A stretch of DNA of 64,000 nucleotides from FEN-1219 sp964503125 (GTDB taxonomy: Bacteria > Pseudomonadota > Gammaproteobacteria > Steroidobacterales > Rariloculaceae). The stretch lies in assembly GCA_964503125.1 (NCBI GenBank), contig CAZCZE010000014.1, forward strand, positions 1 to 64,000, given 5' to 3'. Made by a program: the position numbers and the translations under genes. Shown piece by piece: positions 24,285-32,993 of the stretch (position 1 is the first letter of the stretch; each line of letters starts with the position of its first letter). The notes below the pieces were generated by a model. That model saw only the letters and a program-made list of their open reading frames with translations, made no database searches and was not told the origin of the DNA.

Positions 24285-25793
24285 GTGGCGACTCGATACA
24301 CCGGCCTCATCGCGAGCTTGGCGGGTTTCGTCAGTGGCGCGGCCGTCGCGCAGGACGCGTGCGCTCCGTTCGCGGCACGCCCCACGCTCGAGAATACTAC
24401 GATCGTCTCGGTCGCGAGCGTTCCGGCGGGCGCCCCGAGCCGCGCACCCGCTCACTGCGAGGTGCAGGTTTCCATCTCCCCCGTCGCGGGCTCGAGGATT
24501 GGCGCCGTCTATCGTTTACCGACGAACTGGAACGGCAAGCTGCTCGGCCTCGGCGGCGGGGGATTCGCCGGCGACGTGCGTGCCGCCAGCGCGGCCGACG
24601 GGCTCGGACGCGGCTACGCCGTGATCCAAAACGACCTGGGCCACGCGAGCGCGAACTTGCTCGACCCGTCGTTCGCATTCGACGCGGCGGGCAAGCACAA
24701 CGTCGAAGGCATCGTGGACTTCGGCCACCGCGCCACGCACCTCGCGACCGTGATCGGCAAGGAAGTCGCGACATACTTTTACGGGCGTGCGCCCGAGCGA
24801 GCCTACTTCCAAGGTTGCTCGACGGGCGGCCGGCAAGGCCTCGCCGAGGTGCAGCGTTACCCCGACGACTACGACGGCGTGATTTCCGGCGCTCCGGTCT
24901 TCACGCCGCTCACGTACTCGAACGCGATCCTGCGCGTGCAGATGTTCCATGCGCGGCCCGAGAGCAACCTTGCGCCCGAGCACGTGCCGCTGATCCACAA
25001 CGCCGTGCTCGCGGCTTGCGACACGAAGGATGGCGTCGCCGACGGGATTCTCACCGACCCGCGAACGTGCACCTGGGATCCTTCGGAGCTCCAGTGCAGT
25101 GCCTCGTCGAGCGCCTCGGCTGCTTGTCTCTCGCGGGCACAGGTCGAGACCGTGAGGCGTGCGTACTCCGGCGTGCGCATGCGCGACGGGCGCTTTGCCG
25201 CGATGCCGCTCTTGCGCGGCGGCGAGGCCGACTGGGTCGCGCGCATGATCGGCACACCGAACCAGCCGCGCGGCATGAACGCGGTGCTCGGCGCGCCCTT
25301 CATGGCGTACATCGCCGCGGGCGACCGCGACTACGACTTCATGACGTTCGATCCGGACCGCGACTTCCGCGTGCTCGACGGTGGAATCGCGGCGGCTGAG
25401 GTGCACCAGCAGAACCCCAACATCGCGCCGTTCGTGCGGGGCGGCGGCAAGCTGCTGCTGTGGCACGGCTTCAACGATCCCGGTCCGAGCGCACTTTCGA
25501 CGATCTCGTACCACGACGCCGTGGTCGACGCGGTGCCGAATGCGCGAGATGCCGTGCGCCTGTTTCTCGCGCCCGGCGTGCTGCACTGCGCCGGCGGACC
25601 GGGACCGGATCGGTTCGATGCGCTGGCCGCGCTCGAGAGCTGGGTCGAGCGCGGCGTCGCGCCCATGGCGATGATCGCGACGAAGCAAGGCTCGCCGCTG
25701 TCGCGGCCGATCTGCGCGTATCCCGCGCTGCCGCGTTACAAGGGCGCCGGCGACACGAACTCCCCTGCGAGCTTCGAGTGCGCCGTGCCGTAA
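24285..25793 (+). CDS. Secreted tannase / feruloyl esterase family protein
   Basis: About 502 residues from the GTG at 24285, which has a TAGGGGGA ribosome site and opens a signal peptide (VATRYTGLIASLAGFVSGAA). An upstream ATG at 24168 would overlap the divergent gene and adds no signal. The family motif FQGCSTGGRQGLAEVQRYP contains the nucleophilic Ser, and GVISGAPVFTP follows. A calcium-site-like and lid region with many Cys pairs (DACAPF, HCEVQV, ACDTKDG, TCTWDP, LQCS) is present. The end, LLLWHGFNDPGPS and VLHCAGGPGP, supplies Asp and His. It would release phenolic acids or gallate from esters outside the cell. Confidence 0.87.
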   Translation: MATRYTGLIASLAGFVSGAAVAQDACAPFAARPTLENTTIVSVASVPAGAPSRAPAHCEVQVSISPVAGSRIGAVYRLPTNWNGKLLGLGGGGFAGDVRAASAADGLGRGYAVIQNDLGHASANLLDPSFAFDAAGKHNVEGIVDFGHRATHLATVIGKEVATYFYGRAPERAYFQGCSTGGRQGLAEVQRYPDDYDGVISGAPVFTPLTYSNAILRVQMFHARPESNLAPEHVPLIHNAVLAACDTKDGVADGILTDPRTCTWDPSELQCSASSSASAACLSRAQVETVRRAYSGVRMRDGRFAAMPLLRGGEADWVARMIGTPNQPRGMNAVLGAPFMAYIAAGDRDYDFMTFDPDRDFRVLDGGIAAAEVHQQNPNIAPFVRGGGKLLLWHGFNDPGPSALSTISYHDAVVDAVPNARDAVRLFLAPGVLHCAGGPGPDRFDALAALESWVERGVAPMAMIATKQGSPLSRPICAYPALPRYKGAGDTNSPASFECAVP

Positions 25794-25817
25794 GGCAACC
25801 GGGCGATCGGCGCTTCT

Positions 25818-26645
25818 TCAGTCGCGTGTGAAGTCGACGCCGTCCCGGAGCAACCGCTCGTAGCGATCGGGATCGAGGTTGTTCTCGGCGCAGACGTACT
25901 CTTGCAGCCGCGTGCCTTCGCGCAACATGAGGCTCGAGCTCAAGCTCCACGGCTTGGTGAGCACGTTCGGATCCTCCATCGTCACCTCGTAGTCCATGCG
26001 ATCGCGGCTCACGCGCGTGTAGCGCTCGACGATGTGCAGCGCCTCCGTGTGGAACGTGCCCGTGCCCGCGAGCCAGGTCTTGTCGTTGAAGCCGGTGATG
26101 TCGACGACGAGCGTGTCGCCGTCCCAACGCGCGACCGAGTTGCCCATGTAGCTCGGGATCAGATCGTCGGGATGGTCGCGGTCGAACGGGATCACGCGGA
26201 ACGTGCTCATGTACTCGTACAGGATCACGAGCTGCGCCGGCGTCTGGATGAACTGCTGGGGAAACAGGCCGAGCATCACGCTGCGCGGAATGCCGGCCGG
26301 CAGGCACTGGCCCGTCGGGTCGTCGATGCCGCGGCGATTGAACGCTTCGAGGACCTTTTGCGCGGCCCAGTCTTGATACGGCGCGCCCTCGCGTCCCGCC
26401 GGCCGGTCGTTCGAGGAGCCCACGACGGGCGCGTCCGGGTTGCGGCCCGTGCCACCCACGCCGAAACCCGCGTTCGCTTCCTGCCAGCCGCCGGGCTGCG
26501 TGCTGCCACCTTGCCAGACGCCGGTGAGATCGGGCTTCCCCGCCGCCGTGCGCGGCACGGTCGAAGACTCGGCGGGTGCTTGCGCCTCCGCCGGAGCCAG
26601 CCATAGCGCGGCGGCGAGCGCCGCTGGGAGCAGCGCGCGCGTCAT
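25818..26645 (-). CDS. Secreted CHEGN-family protein, short divergent member (paralog 8)
   Basis: The protein has 275 residues with a signal peptide (MTRALLPAALAAALWLAPAE). It keeps RTAAGKPDLTGVWQGGS at the front and NSVARWDGDTLVVDITGFN, LHIVERYTRVSRDRMDYE, EDPNVLTKPWS and QEYVCAENNLDP at the end, so the CHEGN motif appears as CAENN. About 60 residues shorter than its full-length paralogs. Its ATG overlaps the stop of the DUF6152 gene (4 bases), which makes a tightly coupled pair. Function is unknown. Confidence 0.83.
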   Translation of the reverse strand: MTRALLPAALAAALWLAPAEAQAPAESSTVPRTAAGKPDLTGVWQGGSTQPGGWQEANAGFGVGGTGRNPDAPVVGSSNDRPAGREGAPYQDWAAQKVLEAFNRRGIDDPTGQCLPAGIPRSVMLGLFPQQFIQTPAQLVILYEYMSTFRVIPFDRDHPDDLIPSYMGNSVARWDGDTLVVDITGFNDKTWLAGTGTFHTEALHIVERYTRVSRDRMDYEVTMEDPNVLTKPWSLSSSLMLREGTRLQEYVCAENNLDPDRYERLLRDGVDFTRD

Positions 26646-27073
26646 CGCACGTCGACGGCCGGAGTGGCGCCGCCGTCCCCCGTGCCCGCCGGCGGCCCGA
26701 ACATCATCTTCTCGCCGCTCGCCAGCGTGACCTCGCGCGAATGGCCCCAAGCGCCGCCGTCGCGCGCGCGCCAGCCCGACACCGTGACCGTGTCGCCGAC
26801 TTTCATCGTGCCGTCGCGCTTCCAGCCGATACGGTGCAGAGCGACGGGCGGATACCCCTCGAGCTGCCAGTTGACGACGGCGCCGTCGTCGCTTTTCACG
26901 TCGAGATAGATGTGCGTATGCGGGTTGGTCCACTCGATCTTCGTGAGCACGCCCGTCAACGTGATCGGTCGGTTGACGTCGTATTCTGCGCCGAACGAAT
27001 GGTGCGCCAAGGTGGGTGCCGCGGCACCGGCGCAGAGCGCGAGCAGCAGGCAAGCCGTCGAGGTTCGCTTCAT
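26642..27073 (-). CDS. Small secreted DUF6152-type protein (second stand-alone copy)
   Basis: The protein has 143 residues. The signal peptide ends APTLA, so the mature protein should start HHSFGAEYD. The domain shows ITLTGVLTKIEWTNPHTHIYL and VGDTVTVSGWRARDG. A strong GGGGAGGGG site precedes the ATG at 27073; the ATG at 27139 is rejected because it lacks a signal. Translation is coupled to the CHEGN gene by an ATGA overlap, repeating the 7884/8903 association but in the opposite gene order. Confidence 0.82.
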   Translation of the reverse strand: MKRTSTACLLLALCAGAAAPTLAHHSFGAEYDVNRPITLTGVLTKIEWTNPHTHIYLDVKSDDGAVVNWQLEGYPPVALHRIGWKRDGTMKVGDTVTVSGWRARDGGAWGHSREVTLASGEKMMFGPPAGTGDGGATPAVDVR

Positions 27074-27142
27074 GATTTCCCCTCCCCGCCACCAATATAC
27101 TCGCGGACCGGCTAGAGTGTCGTTGTCGTTGGGGAGCACGCG

Positions 27143-28171
27143 ATGAAGAGCAGATTCGGCGTTTCGGCAGCGGTGGCGTTGTTCGCAGGCTTCGCGCTAG
27201 GGCAACCAGCGACGACGGCCCCGCCCCCGCAAGGCCTTGTCGTCGGCTCCGGCAACTACTTCAGCCCGATCGTCCGCGATCTCGACGCGGCGCTCGCGTT
27301 CTATCGCGACGGCCTGGGACTGGAAGTGCAAGGTGCCCCCGGCGACGCGAGCGCCAACCCGGCGCTGCGCGACATGTTCGGGCTGCCCGACGCGAAAATT
27401 CGCTGGGCGATCGCGCGCACGCCGGCCGCGGCCGGCGGCGTCGAGATGGTCGAGATCTCGGGCGCGGGCGGCCAGGTCCTCGAGCGGCGTCTCGAGGACG
27501 CGGGAGCGATGTGCTTGGTCGTCACGGTACGCGACCTCGACGGCACACTCGCGCGTCTCAAGGCGTTGGGTGCACCCATCGTCTCGCGAAGCGGTGGGCC
27601 CGTCACGATCGGCGCCGGCACGCGCATCGTCGTCGTCAAGGATCCCGACGGGCACTTCGTCGAGCTCTCGCAGCCCGCCGAGCTGCCGGCCACGACGGCG
27701 CCGCCAACCGCGAACGTCATCGGTGTGCGTCTGCGGCTCGCCGTCCACGACGTCGAGACGGCCGTGCGACTCTATCGCGACGAATTGGGGCTCGAGGCGC
27801 GGGCGGCCGTCGGCGAGTTCGGCGACAACGTGGCCGTGCTCGACGCGCTCGGCTTGGAGCGCGGACAGTACCGTGTCGGCCTCCAGAACGTGCCGAGCTC
27901 CGGCCTCATGTTCGATTTCGTCGACTTCAAAGGCGTGGAGCGCAAGACCTTACAGGGACGCATCCAGGACTTCGGCTCGACGCGCGTGCAACTGCGCGTG
28001 CGCGACATCGACGCGGCGATCGCCGCGTTCGAGCGCTTCGGCGGCGAGGTCGTATCGACGGGCGGCGAGCCACTATCGTTGCCGGCCGGGAACGCCACTC
28101 TCGAAGTCGCGATCGTGCGCGATCCCAACAACTTGTTCGTCGTGTTGATCGAGGCGCCGCCGGCGGCCTGA
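27143..28171 (+). CDS. Exported two-unit VOC (glyoxalase/dioxygenase fold) protein
   Basis: The protein has 342 residues. A signal peptide (MKSRFGVSAAVALFAGFALG) is followed by two vicinal-oxygen-chelate units, about residues 38-175 and 190-335. Each unit has the DLDAALAFYRDGLGL-type helix and ends VVKDPDGHFVELSQ or IVRDPNNLFVVLIE. The Glu metal ligand of the first unit is present (FVEL), but the N-terminal His ligand is not (YFSPIV, RLRLAV), and the second unit lacks the final Glu. It may therefore bind rather than convert a ligand. VOC enzymes are usually cytoplasmic, so export is unusual. A TATACT lies at 27096. Confidence 0.8.
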   Translation: MKSRFGVSAAVALFAGFALGQPATTAPPPQGLVVGSGNYFSPIVRDLDAALAFYRDGLGLEVQGAPGDASANPALRDMFGLPDAKIRWAIARTPAAAGGVEMVEISGAGGQVLERRLEDAGAMCLVVTVRDLDGTLARLKALGAPIVSRSGGPVTIGAGTRIVVVKDPDGHFVELSQPAELPATTAPPTANVIGVRLRLAVHDVETAVRLYRDELGLEARAAVGEFGDNVAVLDALGLERGQYRVGLQNVPSSGLMFDFVDFKGVERKTLQGRIQDFGSTRVQLRVRDIDAAIAAFERFGGEVVSTGGEPLSLPAGNATLEVAIVRDPNNLFVVLIEAPPAA

Positions 28172-28182
28172 CCGCGCACCTG

Positions 28183-28992
28183 CTAGGGCAAGGCGCGCAC
28201 CCAGATGTTGCGAAAGGCGATCGGCGGGCTCGGGTCGCCGTGCGCTTGCAGCTTGATCGGCGCCTCGCCGTGCGCCGTGTAGCGAGGCGCGCCGACGTAG
28301 ACGGTCTCGCCGCGTAAGACGAAGTCGTTCTGCACGAGCGCGCCGTTGAAGAACGCCGTGACGCGTGCCGGCGTCCCCAACGCTCCGTCGGGCCCGAACG
28401 TCGGCGCGGTCCACACGACGTCGTAGGTCTGCCACTCGCCGGGCTCGCGGCTCGCGTTGACGAGCGGCGGCGACTGCTTGTAGACGCTGCCGGCCATGCC
28501 GTTGACGTAGGTCTCGTTGCCGTACGAATCGAGGATTTGCAGCTCGTAGCCGCGATCGCCCGCGCCCGTCGACGCCAGGAACACGCCGCTGTTGCCACGG
28601 GCCTGACCGCTGCCCGTGACGTCCTCGGGGACACGCCACTCGAGGTGCAGCTCGAAGTTCCGAAAGCGCCGCCGCGTCTCGATGTTGCCTACGGCTTTGG
28701 CAACGATCATCTGGCCGTCGCGGAGGGTCCAGGCGGCAGGCGCGCCGTCGCGCGTGTTGACCCACTCCTCGAGATCGGTGCCGTCGAACAGCACGACGGC
28801 GTCCGCGGGCGGCGCAACGCCGATGGCCGTCGCTCCCGGAGCCACGACCCGCGGTACCGGCTGCCACACTTCGGTATCCTCGGGACGCCCGGGCGCCTCC
28901 GCGGCTTGTTGGCCCGCGGCGGGCCCCAGCACGCACACAAGGCACAGCAACGAGACACGCGACAGCCATTGCCGAAGCATAAGGGGCAACAT
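28183..28992 (-). CDS. Secreted DUF1080 / 3-keto-disaccharide hydrolase-like protein
   Basis: The protein has 269 residues. The signal peptide ends PAAGQ. A concanavalin-like beta-sandwich follows with the family pattern VLFDGTDLEEWV, FRNFELHLEWRVP, RGNSGVFL, YELQILDSYGN, GEWQTYDVVW and the end segment IAFRNIWVRALP. Members of DUF1080 include 3-keto-glucoside hydrolases, so cleavage of an oxidised sugar glycoside is possible. That would fit the nearby sugar dehydrogenases, but it is inference. An ATG at 28980 is an alternative start. It converges on the VOC gene with an 11-bp gap. Confidence 0.84.
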   Translation of the reverse strand: MLPLMLRQWLSRVSLLCLVCVLGPAAGQQAAEAPGRPEDTEVWQPVPRVVAPGATAIGVAPPADAVVLFDGTDLEEWVNTRDGAPAAWTLRDGQMIVAKAVGNIETRRRFRNFELHLEWRVPEDVTGSGQARGNSGVFLASTGAGDRGYELQILDSYGNETYVNGMAGSVYKQSPPLVNASREPGEWQTYDVVWTAPTFGPDGALGTPARVTAFFNGALVQNDFVLRGETVYVGAPRYTAHGEAPIKLQAHGDPSPPIAFRNIWVRALP

Positions 28993-29063
28993 ACCTCACG
29001 TCCGCCCGCGGCGCGATTCGCGAGCCCGTAGCGGTCGACGCTCGCTTTCGGCATTCTTCCCCC

Positions 29064-30011
29064 ATGAAGCACCCGCTACGACGCGTGTCCACCCTGCGGC
29101 GGCCGTCCGTCCTGCTCATGCTCGTGATGGCGGTGACTGCGGCGACGGCTTCGCTCACGCGGCCGGCGGCGGGACAGCAACCGCCGCTGCTGGTGCTTGC
29201 ACCGAAAGCCACGTCCCCCGGCTGGACCGGAGTGCACCGACCGCATACCAAGCTCAGCGACGTGCTCGCGCGCCACGCAGGCCAAACGGACTGGGCGGAG
29301 ACCGTCGTCGACGACGAGAGCCTGTTCGCGCAGTGGATCTCGTTGGGCCCCGGACAGAAGACGCCGCGGCACATGAACGGCGACACCCGCGAGTGGTGGA
29401 TCGTCCAGTCCGGCACGCTCGAGTTCACGGTCGAAGGTCGCGAGCCCGTCGTCGCGACGAAAGGCTTCATGGTGCAGGTGCCGTATCGCACGCTGTATCA
29501 GATCGAGAACGTCGGCGACGAGCCGGCGCTGCGATTCGAGGTGAACGTGCAGCGCGCGCGCAAGCTGTACCCGCTCGACGAGACGCCGGCTCCGCTGCCC
29601 GGCTTCGACTACATTCCGACGCGCGTCACGGGCGGCCGCGGCACGCTCGACGTGCAGAACCGGCCCGTGCTCGACTTCAACAAAGTCGTCGCGGGCGAGG
29701 AACGCGGCGGGCCGTTCGTCAGGGACGACCGCAGCTTCGCGAACATCATCATCGGTAACTATCAGGCTCCGCGGCCCGGCAACAAGGGCCACTTCCACGA
29801 GGAAGGCTCGGAGTTCTGGCTCGTCATGCTGGGCAAGATCCGCTACAACATCGAGGGGCTGCCCGAGTTCGAGGCGGAGCCCGGCGACGTCGTCTACGTG
29901 CCGCGTCAGACGTGGCACCTCGCGAGCTTCGGCGGCAGCGAAGGCTTGCGCTCGTGCCGTCTCGCGATGAACGGCTTCCCGTACCAGGCGCACATGTTCG
30001 AGCCGGACTGA
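29064..30011 (+). CDS. Exported double-cupin protein
   Basis: The protein has 315 residues with an N-terminal hydrophobic export signal (residues 15-34). The first cupin is RHMNGDTREWWIVQSGTLEF, which keeps few ligands. The second cupin has GHFHEEGSEFWLVMLGKI and DVVYVPRQTWHLASF, so the HxH..E..H metal site is complete there. This is the pattern of cupin dioxygenases or metal-binding isomerases with one active and one degenerate half. It precedes the START-like gene by 16 bp and the two are probably co-transcribed. The substrate is unknown. Confidence 0.8.
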   Translation: MKHPLRRVSTLRRPSVLLMLVMAVTAATASLTRPAAGQQPPLLVLAPKATSPGWTGVHRPHTKLSDVLARHAGQTDWAETVVDDESLFAQWISLGPGQKTPRHMNGDTREWWIVQSGTLEFTVEGREPVVATKGFMVQVPYRTLYQIENVGDEPALRFEVNVQRARKLYPLDETPAPLPGFDYIPTRVTGGRGTLDVQNRPVLDFNKVVAGEERGGPFVRDDRSFANIIIGNYQAPRPGNKGHFHEEGSEFWLVMLGKIRYNIEGLPEFEAEPGDVVYVPRQTWHLASFGGSEGLRSCRLAMNGFPYQAHMFEPD

Positions 30012-30027
30012 CCCAGGAGCGAAGACG

Positions 30028-30546
30028 ATGAGATTCCGGATGCTCGCGGTTGCCTTGCTCGCCGTTCTCCCAATCCCGGCCGGCGCAGAAGTGAAGTTGG
30101 CGACCGCCGACGCAATGCTGATCGAGCATCGGTTCACGATCGCGGTGCCCGCCGCGAAGGCCTGGGAAGCGCTCGTGCATCCGGAGCGCTATTGGCCGGC
30201 GGACCACACCTGGTCCGGCAAGCGCGAATCGCTCTCGATCGAAGCGAACGCGGGCGGCTGCTACTGCGAACGCTGGGACGGCGGCAGCGCGGAGCACGGC
30301 CGCGTCGTCATGGCGATTCCGGGCAAAGTGCTCACGCTCAGGGCCGCGCTCGGGCCGTTCCTCGACATGGCGATCAGCGGGATCCTCTCGATCACGCTCG
30401 AAGAGAAGGACGGCGTGACGGCGGCCGTGGTGACCTATCGTGTCAGCGGCGACAGGGCGCACAAGCTCGACGGCCTCGCCCCGATCGTGGATCAGGTGCT
30501 GGCCATCCAGTTCGGCAGCTTCGCCGCGCACGCCCTTCAGCAATGA
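30028..30546 (+). CDS. Exported START/SRPBCC-like protein
   Basis: The protein has 172 residues. The signal peptide is cut near IPAGA. A helix-grip domain follows: HRFTIAVPAAKAWEALVHPE (typical SRPBCC opening), ERYWPADHTWSGK, GGCYCERWDGGSAEHGRVV, ALGPFLDMAISGILSI and a long C-terminal helix. Similar proteins are usually cytoplasmic ligand binders, so export is unusual. A CAGGAGC ribosome site sits before the ATG. The ligand is unknown. Confidence 0.8.
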   Translation: MRFRMLAVALLAVLPIPAGAEVKLATADAMLIEHRFTIAVPAAKAWEALVHPERYWPADHTWSGKRESLSIEANAGGCYCERWDGGSAEHGRVVMAIPGKVLTLRAALGPFLDMAISGILSITLEEKDGVTAAVVTYRVSGDRAHKLDGLAPIVDQVLAIQFGSFAAHALQQ

Positions 30547-30589
30547 CAGAACGGCAGCGCCCCTGGCGCGGGGCTTGCCGGCTCGATGC

Positions 30590-31792
30590 TCAGCCCGCGG
30601 CGGGCGCCGCGCCCAGCTGCCGTAACCAACGACAGTGGGATCGCAACGCGGCGAGCACGGTCGCGTTGCGGTTGTAGCGCACGCCGAACTCCGCGCAGGT
30701 CCGTTCGACGATCGGCGCGATCGTACGGTAATTCACGTGGCACATGCGCGGGAATAAATGATGCTCGATCTGGTAGTTCAGCCCGCCGAGCAAATGCGAT
30801 GCCAGGGAGCTAGCACGGGCGAAGTCGACCGTCGTCTCGACCTGATGAATCGCCCACGCGTTGTCGATGTGTCCCGGAGAGTGCTCGAGCGGAAAGTCGG
30901 CATGCTCCACGCAGTGCGCGAGCTGAAAAACCGTGCCCAATACGATCCCCGTCACCGCCGCCACCAACACGTACACGGATGCCACGACCCAGAACGGATG
31001 CAAGAGCAACGGCACGACGAACGCGATCGTCCAAAACGTGAGCTTGCCGCCGACGAATATCGCGAGGTCGCGACCGCGCGGAGGCGCGACGGTATGCGGC
31101 CCCATGCGGCCCGTCAGCACAAGACGAAAGTCGTCGTACAGATGCCACTTGAGCGCCATCACGGCGTACAGCAGCCACACGTACCAGTGTTGCCAGCGAT
31201 GGATCCACGCGCGCGGATGGTGGGGCGTCAACCGGCCAAGCCCCGCGAGGTTGATGTCGGTGTCGTAGCCCGCGACGTTGACGAACGTGTGATGGAAAAC
31301 GACATGCTTCCAATGCCAAAAGTACGAGCTCCCGCCGACGAGATCGAGGCTTAGGACCATGAGACGATTGAGGGCCGGCCGCTCGGAGTAGGCGCCGTGG
31401 CTCGCATCGTGCATGACGTTGAAGCCGATCGCGACGACGGAGAGACCCAGTGCGGTACCGAGCGCCGCCGCTTGCCACCAGGTCGACGCGACGAATACGA
31501 GCAGGACATAAGTCGCTACGAAGCTCGCGAAGACGAGCGCCGTCTTGAGATACATCTCAAAACAATCGCGCTCGCGTCGGCCCGTTTCGCGCAGGTGCGC
31601 CGCCACGCGCCGTCTGACCGCGGTATGGAACGTACTGTCGCTCGAGAACTTCAGTCGCCGAATCGATGGCGCCGTCGATGACGAGCGGCTCGTCGATAGA
31701 TTTGGCGTCTGGATGGGCTGCTCGTGCGCTGGTTGCGTAACTCGGTCATCGATGCTACCACGTCGCCGCGTTTTCTGTGCCGTACCGTACAC
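30590..31792 (-). CDS. Membrane fatty acid desaturase (start uncertain)
   Basis: About 400 residues. All three histidine boxes are present: MHDASHG, WKHVVFHHTFVN and NYQIEHHLFP. The QxxHH third box is of the front-end or acyl-lipid type. At least four hydrophobic segments span the membrane. The natural start is unclear. Homologous proteins begin shortly before LKFSSDSTFHTAV, but no in-frame ATG lies there. The nearest usable codon is GTG at 31792, with TTG at 31798, and these are 11-39 bp from the start of the divergent roxA-like gene. A sequencing or real frameshift near 31700 would explain this; an ATG in another frame lies at 31752 (MTELRNQ..). Confidence 0.8.
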   Translation of the reverse strand: MYGTAQKTRRRGSIDDRVTQPAHEQPIQTPNLSTSRSSSTAPSIRRLKFSSDSTFHTAVRRRVAAHLRETGRRERDCFEMYLKTALVFASFVATYVLLVFVASTWWQAAALGTALGLSVVAIGFNVMHDASHGAYSERPALNRLMVLSLDLVGGSSYFWHWKHVVFHHTFVNVAGYDTDINLAGLGRLTPHHPRAWIHRWQHWYVWLLYAVMALKWHLYDDFRLVLTGRMGPHTVAPPRGRDLAIFVGGKLTFWTIAFVVPLLLHPFWVVASVYVLVAAVTGIVLGTVFQLAHCVEHADFPLEHSPGHIDNAWAIHQVETTVDFARASSLASHLLGGLNYQIEHHLFPRMCHVNYRTIAPIVERTCAEFGVRYNRNATVLAALRSHCRWLRQLGAAPAAG

Positions 31793-31831
31793 AAGCAAGC
31801 GCCCGCTTTTGTCCGTACTATCCGCGGGCGA

Positions 31832-32971
31832 ATGCCGATCGAAGTGCCGCCTCCGCCGAGTCCCAACCGCCCACTGACGCTGCTCGGCGGCCTCACGCCC
31901 AGGCGGTTCCTGCGCCGCCACTGGCAAAAGAAGCCGCTGCTGATTCGCGCTGCGCTGCCGGGCTTCGAGCCCTTGTCGCGCGCACGACTCTTCGCACTGG
32001 CGGGGCTAGGCGATGTCGAGTCGAGACTCGTCGCGCGCACGGCGCGCGGCCGCTGGACGCTCGCACACGGGCCGTTCGAGCGCTCGGCATTCCCGGCGCG
32101 CAGCCGGCCCAAGTGGACGCTGCTCGTGCAAGGCGTCGACCTCCACGACGACGCGGTCCACTCGCTGCTGCAGCGTTTTCGCTTCGTGCCCGATGCGCGC
32201 CTCGACGATGTCATGGTCTCCTGGGCGAGCACGGGCGGCGGCGTGGGACCGCATTTCGACAGCTACGACGTGTTCCTGCTCCAGGCCCAAGGCCGGCGGC
32301 GCTGGCGCATCGGCCGGCAACGCGACCTGCGCCTCGAGGACGGTTTGCCCCTCAAGATCCTGCGCAACTTCGTCCCGGAGGAAGAGCTCGTGCTCGAGCC
32401 CGGGGACATGCTCTACCTGCCGCCGCGGTGGGCACACGACGGCGTAGCCGACGGCGGAGAATGCATGACCTACTCGATCGGCTTTCAGGCGCCGCGCCGC
32501 ACCGTGCTTGCCGCCGAGATCGGCCAGCGTCTCGCTCAGGGGCTCGACGACGATGCGCTCTACCGCGATCCGCAGCTCGCGGCCACGAGCCGCCCTGCCC
32601 GGATTCCGCGCGAGCTACAGCGGTTCGCCGTTGGCGCAGTCGAGCGGTTGCTCGCGCGCCCGCGGGCCGTCGCGCGCTCGCTGGGCGAGCTGGCGACCGA
32701 GCCCAAGCCCACCGTCGTGTTCGACGAGCCGCAGACGCGGTGGCGCCCTGGCGCCGTGGTCCTCGATCGCCGCACGCGCATGCTGTACGACGAGCGCAGC
32801 ATCTTCATCAACGGCGAGTGCCGGCGAGCCACGGGGAACGACGCCAGGCTACTGCGCCGGTTGGCGAACGATCGTCGCCTCGGCGCGCCCGCCGTGCGTG
32901 CCGCTAGCGCCGCCGCGCGAGCGCTGCTGGCCGACTGGTTCCGTGCCGGTTGGCTGCACCGGCACCATTGA
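31832..32971 (+). CDS. roxA: JmjC-type ribosomal oxygenase (ribosomal protein uL16 arginine hydroxylase family)
   Basis: The protein has 379 residues and no signal peptide. The N-terminal JmjC domain has FLRRHWQKKPLLIR, HFDSYDVFLLQAQG (His141 and Asp143 as iron ligands) and MLYLPPRWAHDG (His202). A C-terminal winged-helix-like region (about 220-379) follows, as in YcfD/RoxA. Family members are iron and 2-oxoglutarate dependent and hydroxylate an arginine of ribosomal protein uL16. The frame stays open upstream to 31724, but the family's typical N-terminus fits ATG 31832. It is a housekeeping-type gene inside the accessory region. Confidence 0.85.
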   Translation: MPIEVPPPPSPNRPLTLLGGLTPRRFLRRHWQKKPLLIRAALPGFEPLSRARLFALAGLGDVESRLVARTARGRWTLAHGPFERSAFPARSRPKWTLLVQGVDLHDDAVHSLLQRFRFVPDARLDDVMVSWASTGGGVGPHFDSYDVFLLQAQGRRRWRIGRQRDLRLEDGLPLKILRNFVPEEELVLEPGDMLYLPPRWAHDGVADGGECMTYSIGFQAPRRTVLAAEIGQRLAQGLDDDALYRDPQLAATSRPARIPRELQRFAVGAVERLLARPRAVARSLGELATEPKPTVVFDEPQTRWRPGAVVLDRRTRMLYDERSIFINGECRRATGNDARLLRRLANDRRLGAPAVRAASAAARALLADWFRAGWLHRHH

Positions 32972-32993
32972 CGAGCAGGCGCGCGACGTGCCC

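Noticed and set aside
27096..27101. TATACT before the VOC gene as promoter
   Set aside because: The -10 is good, but the sequence at -35 has no match and lies over the start of the divergent DUF6152 gene; noted only.
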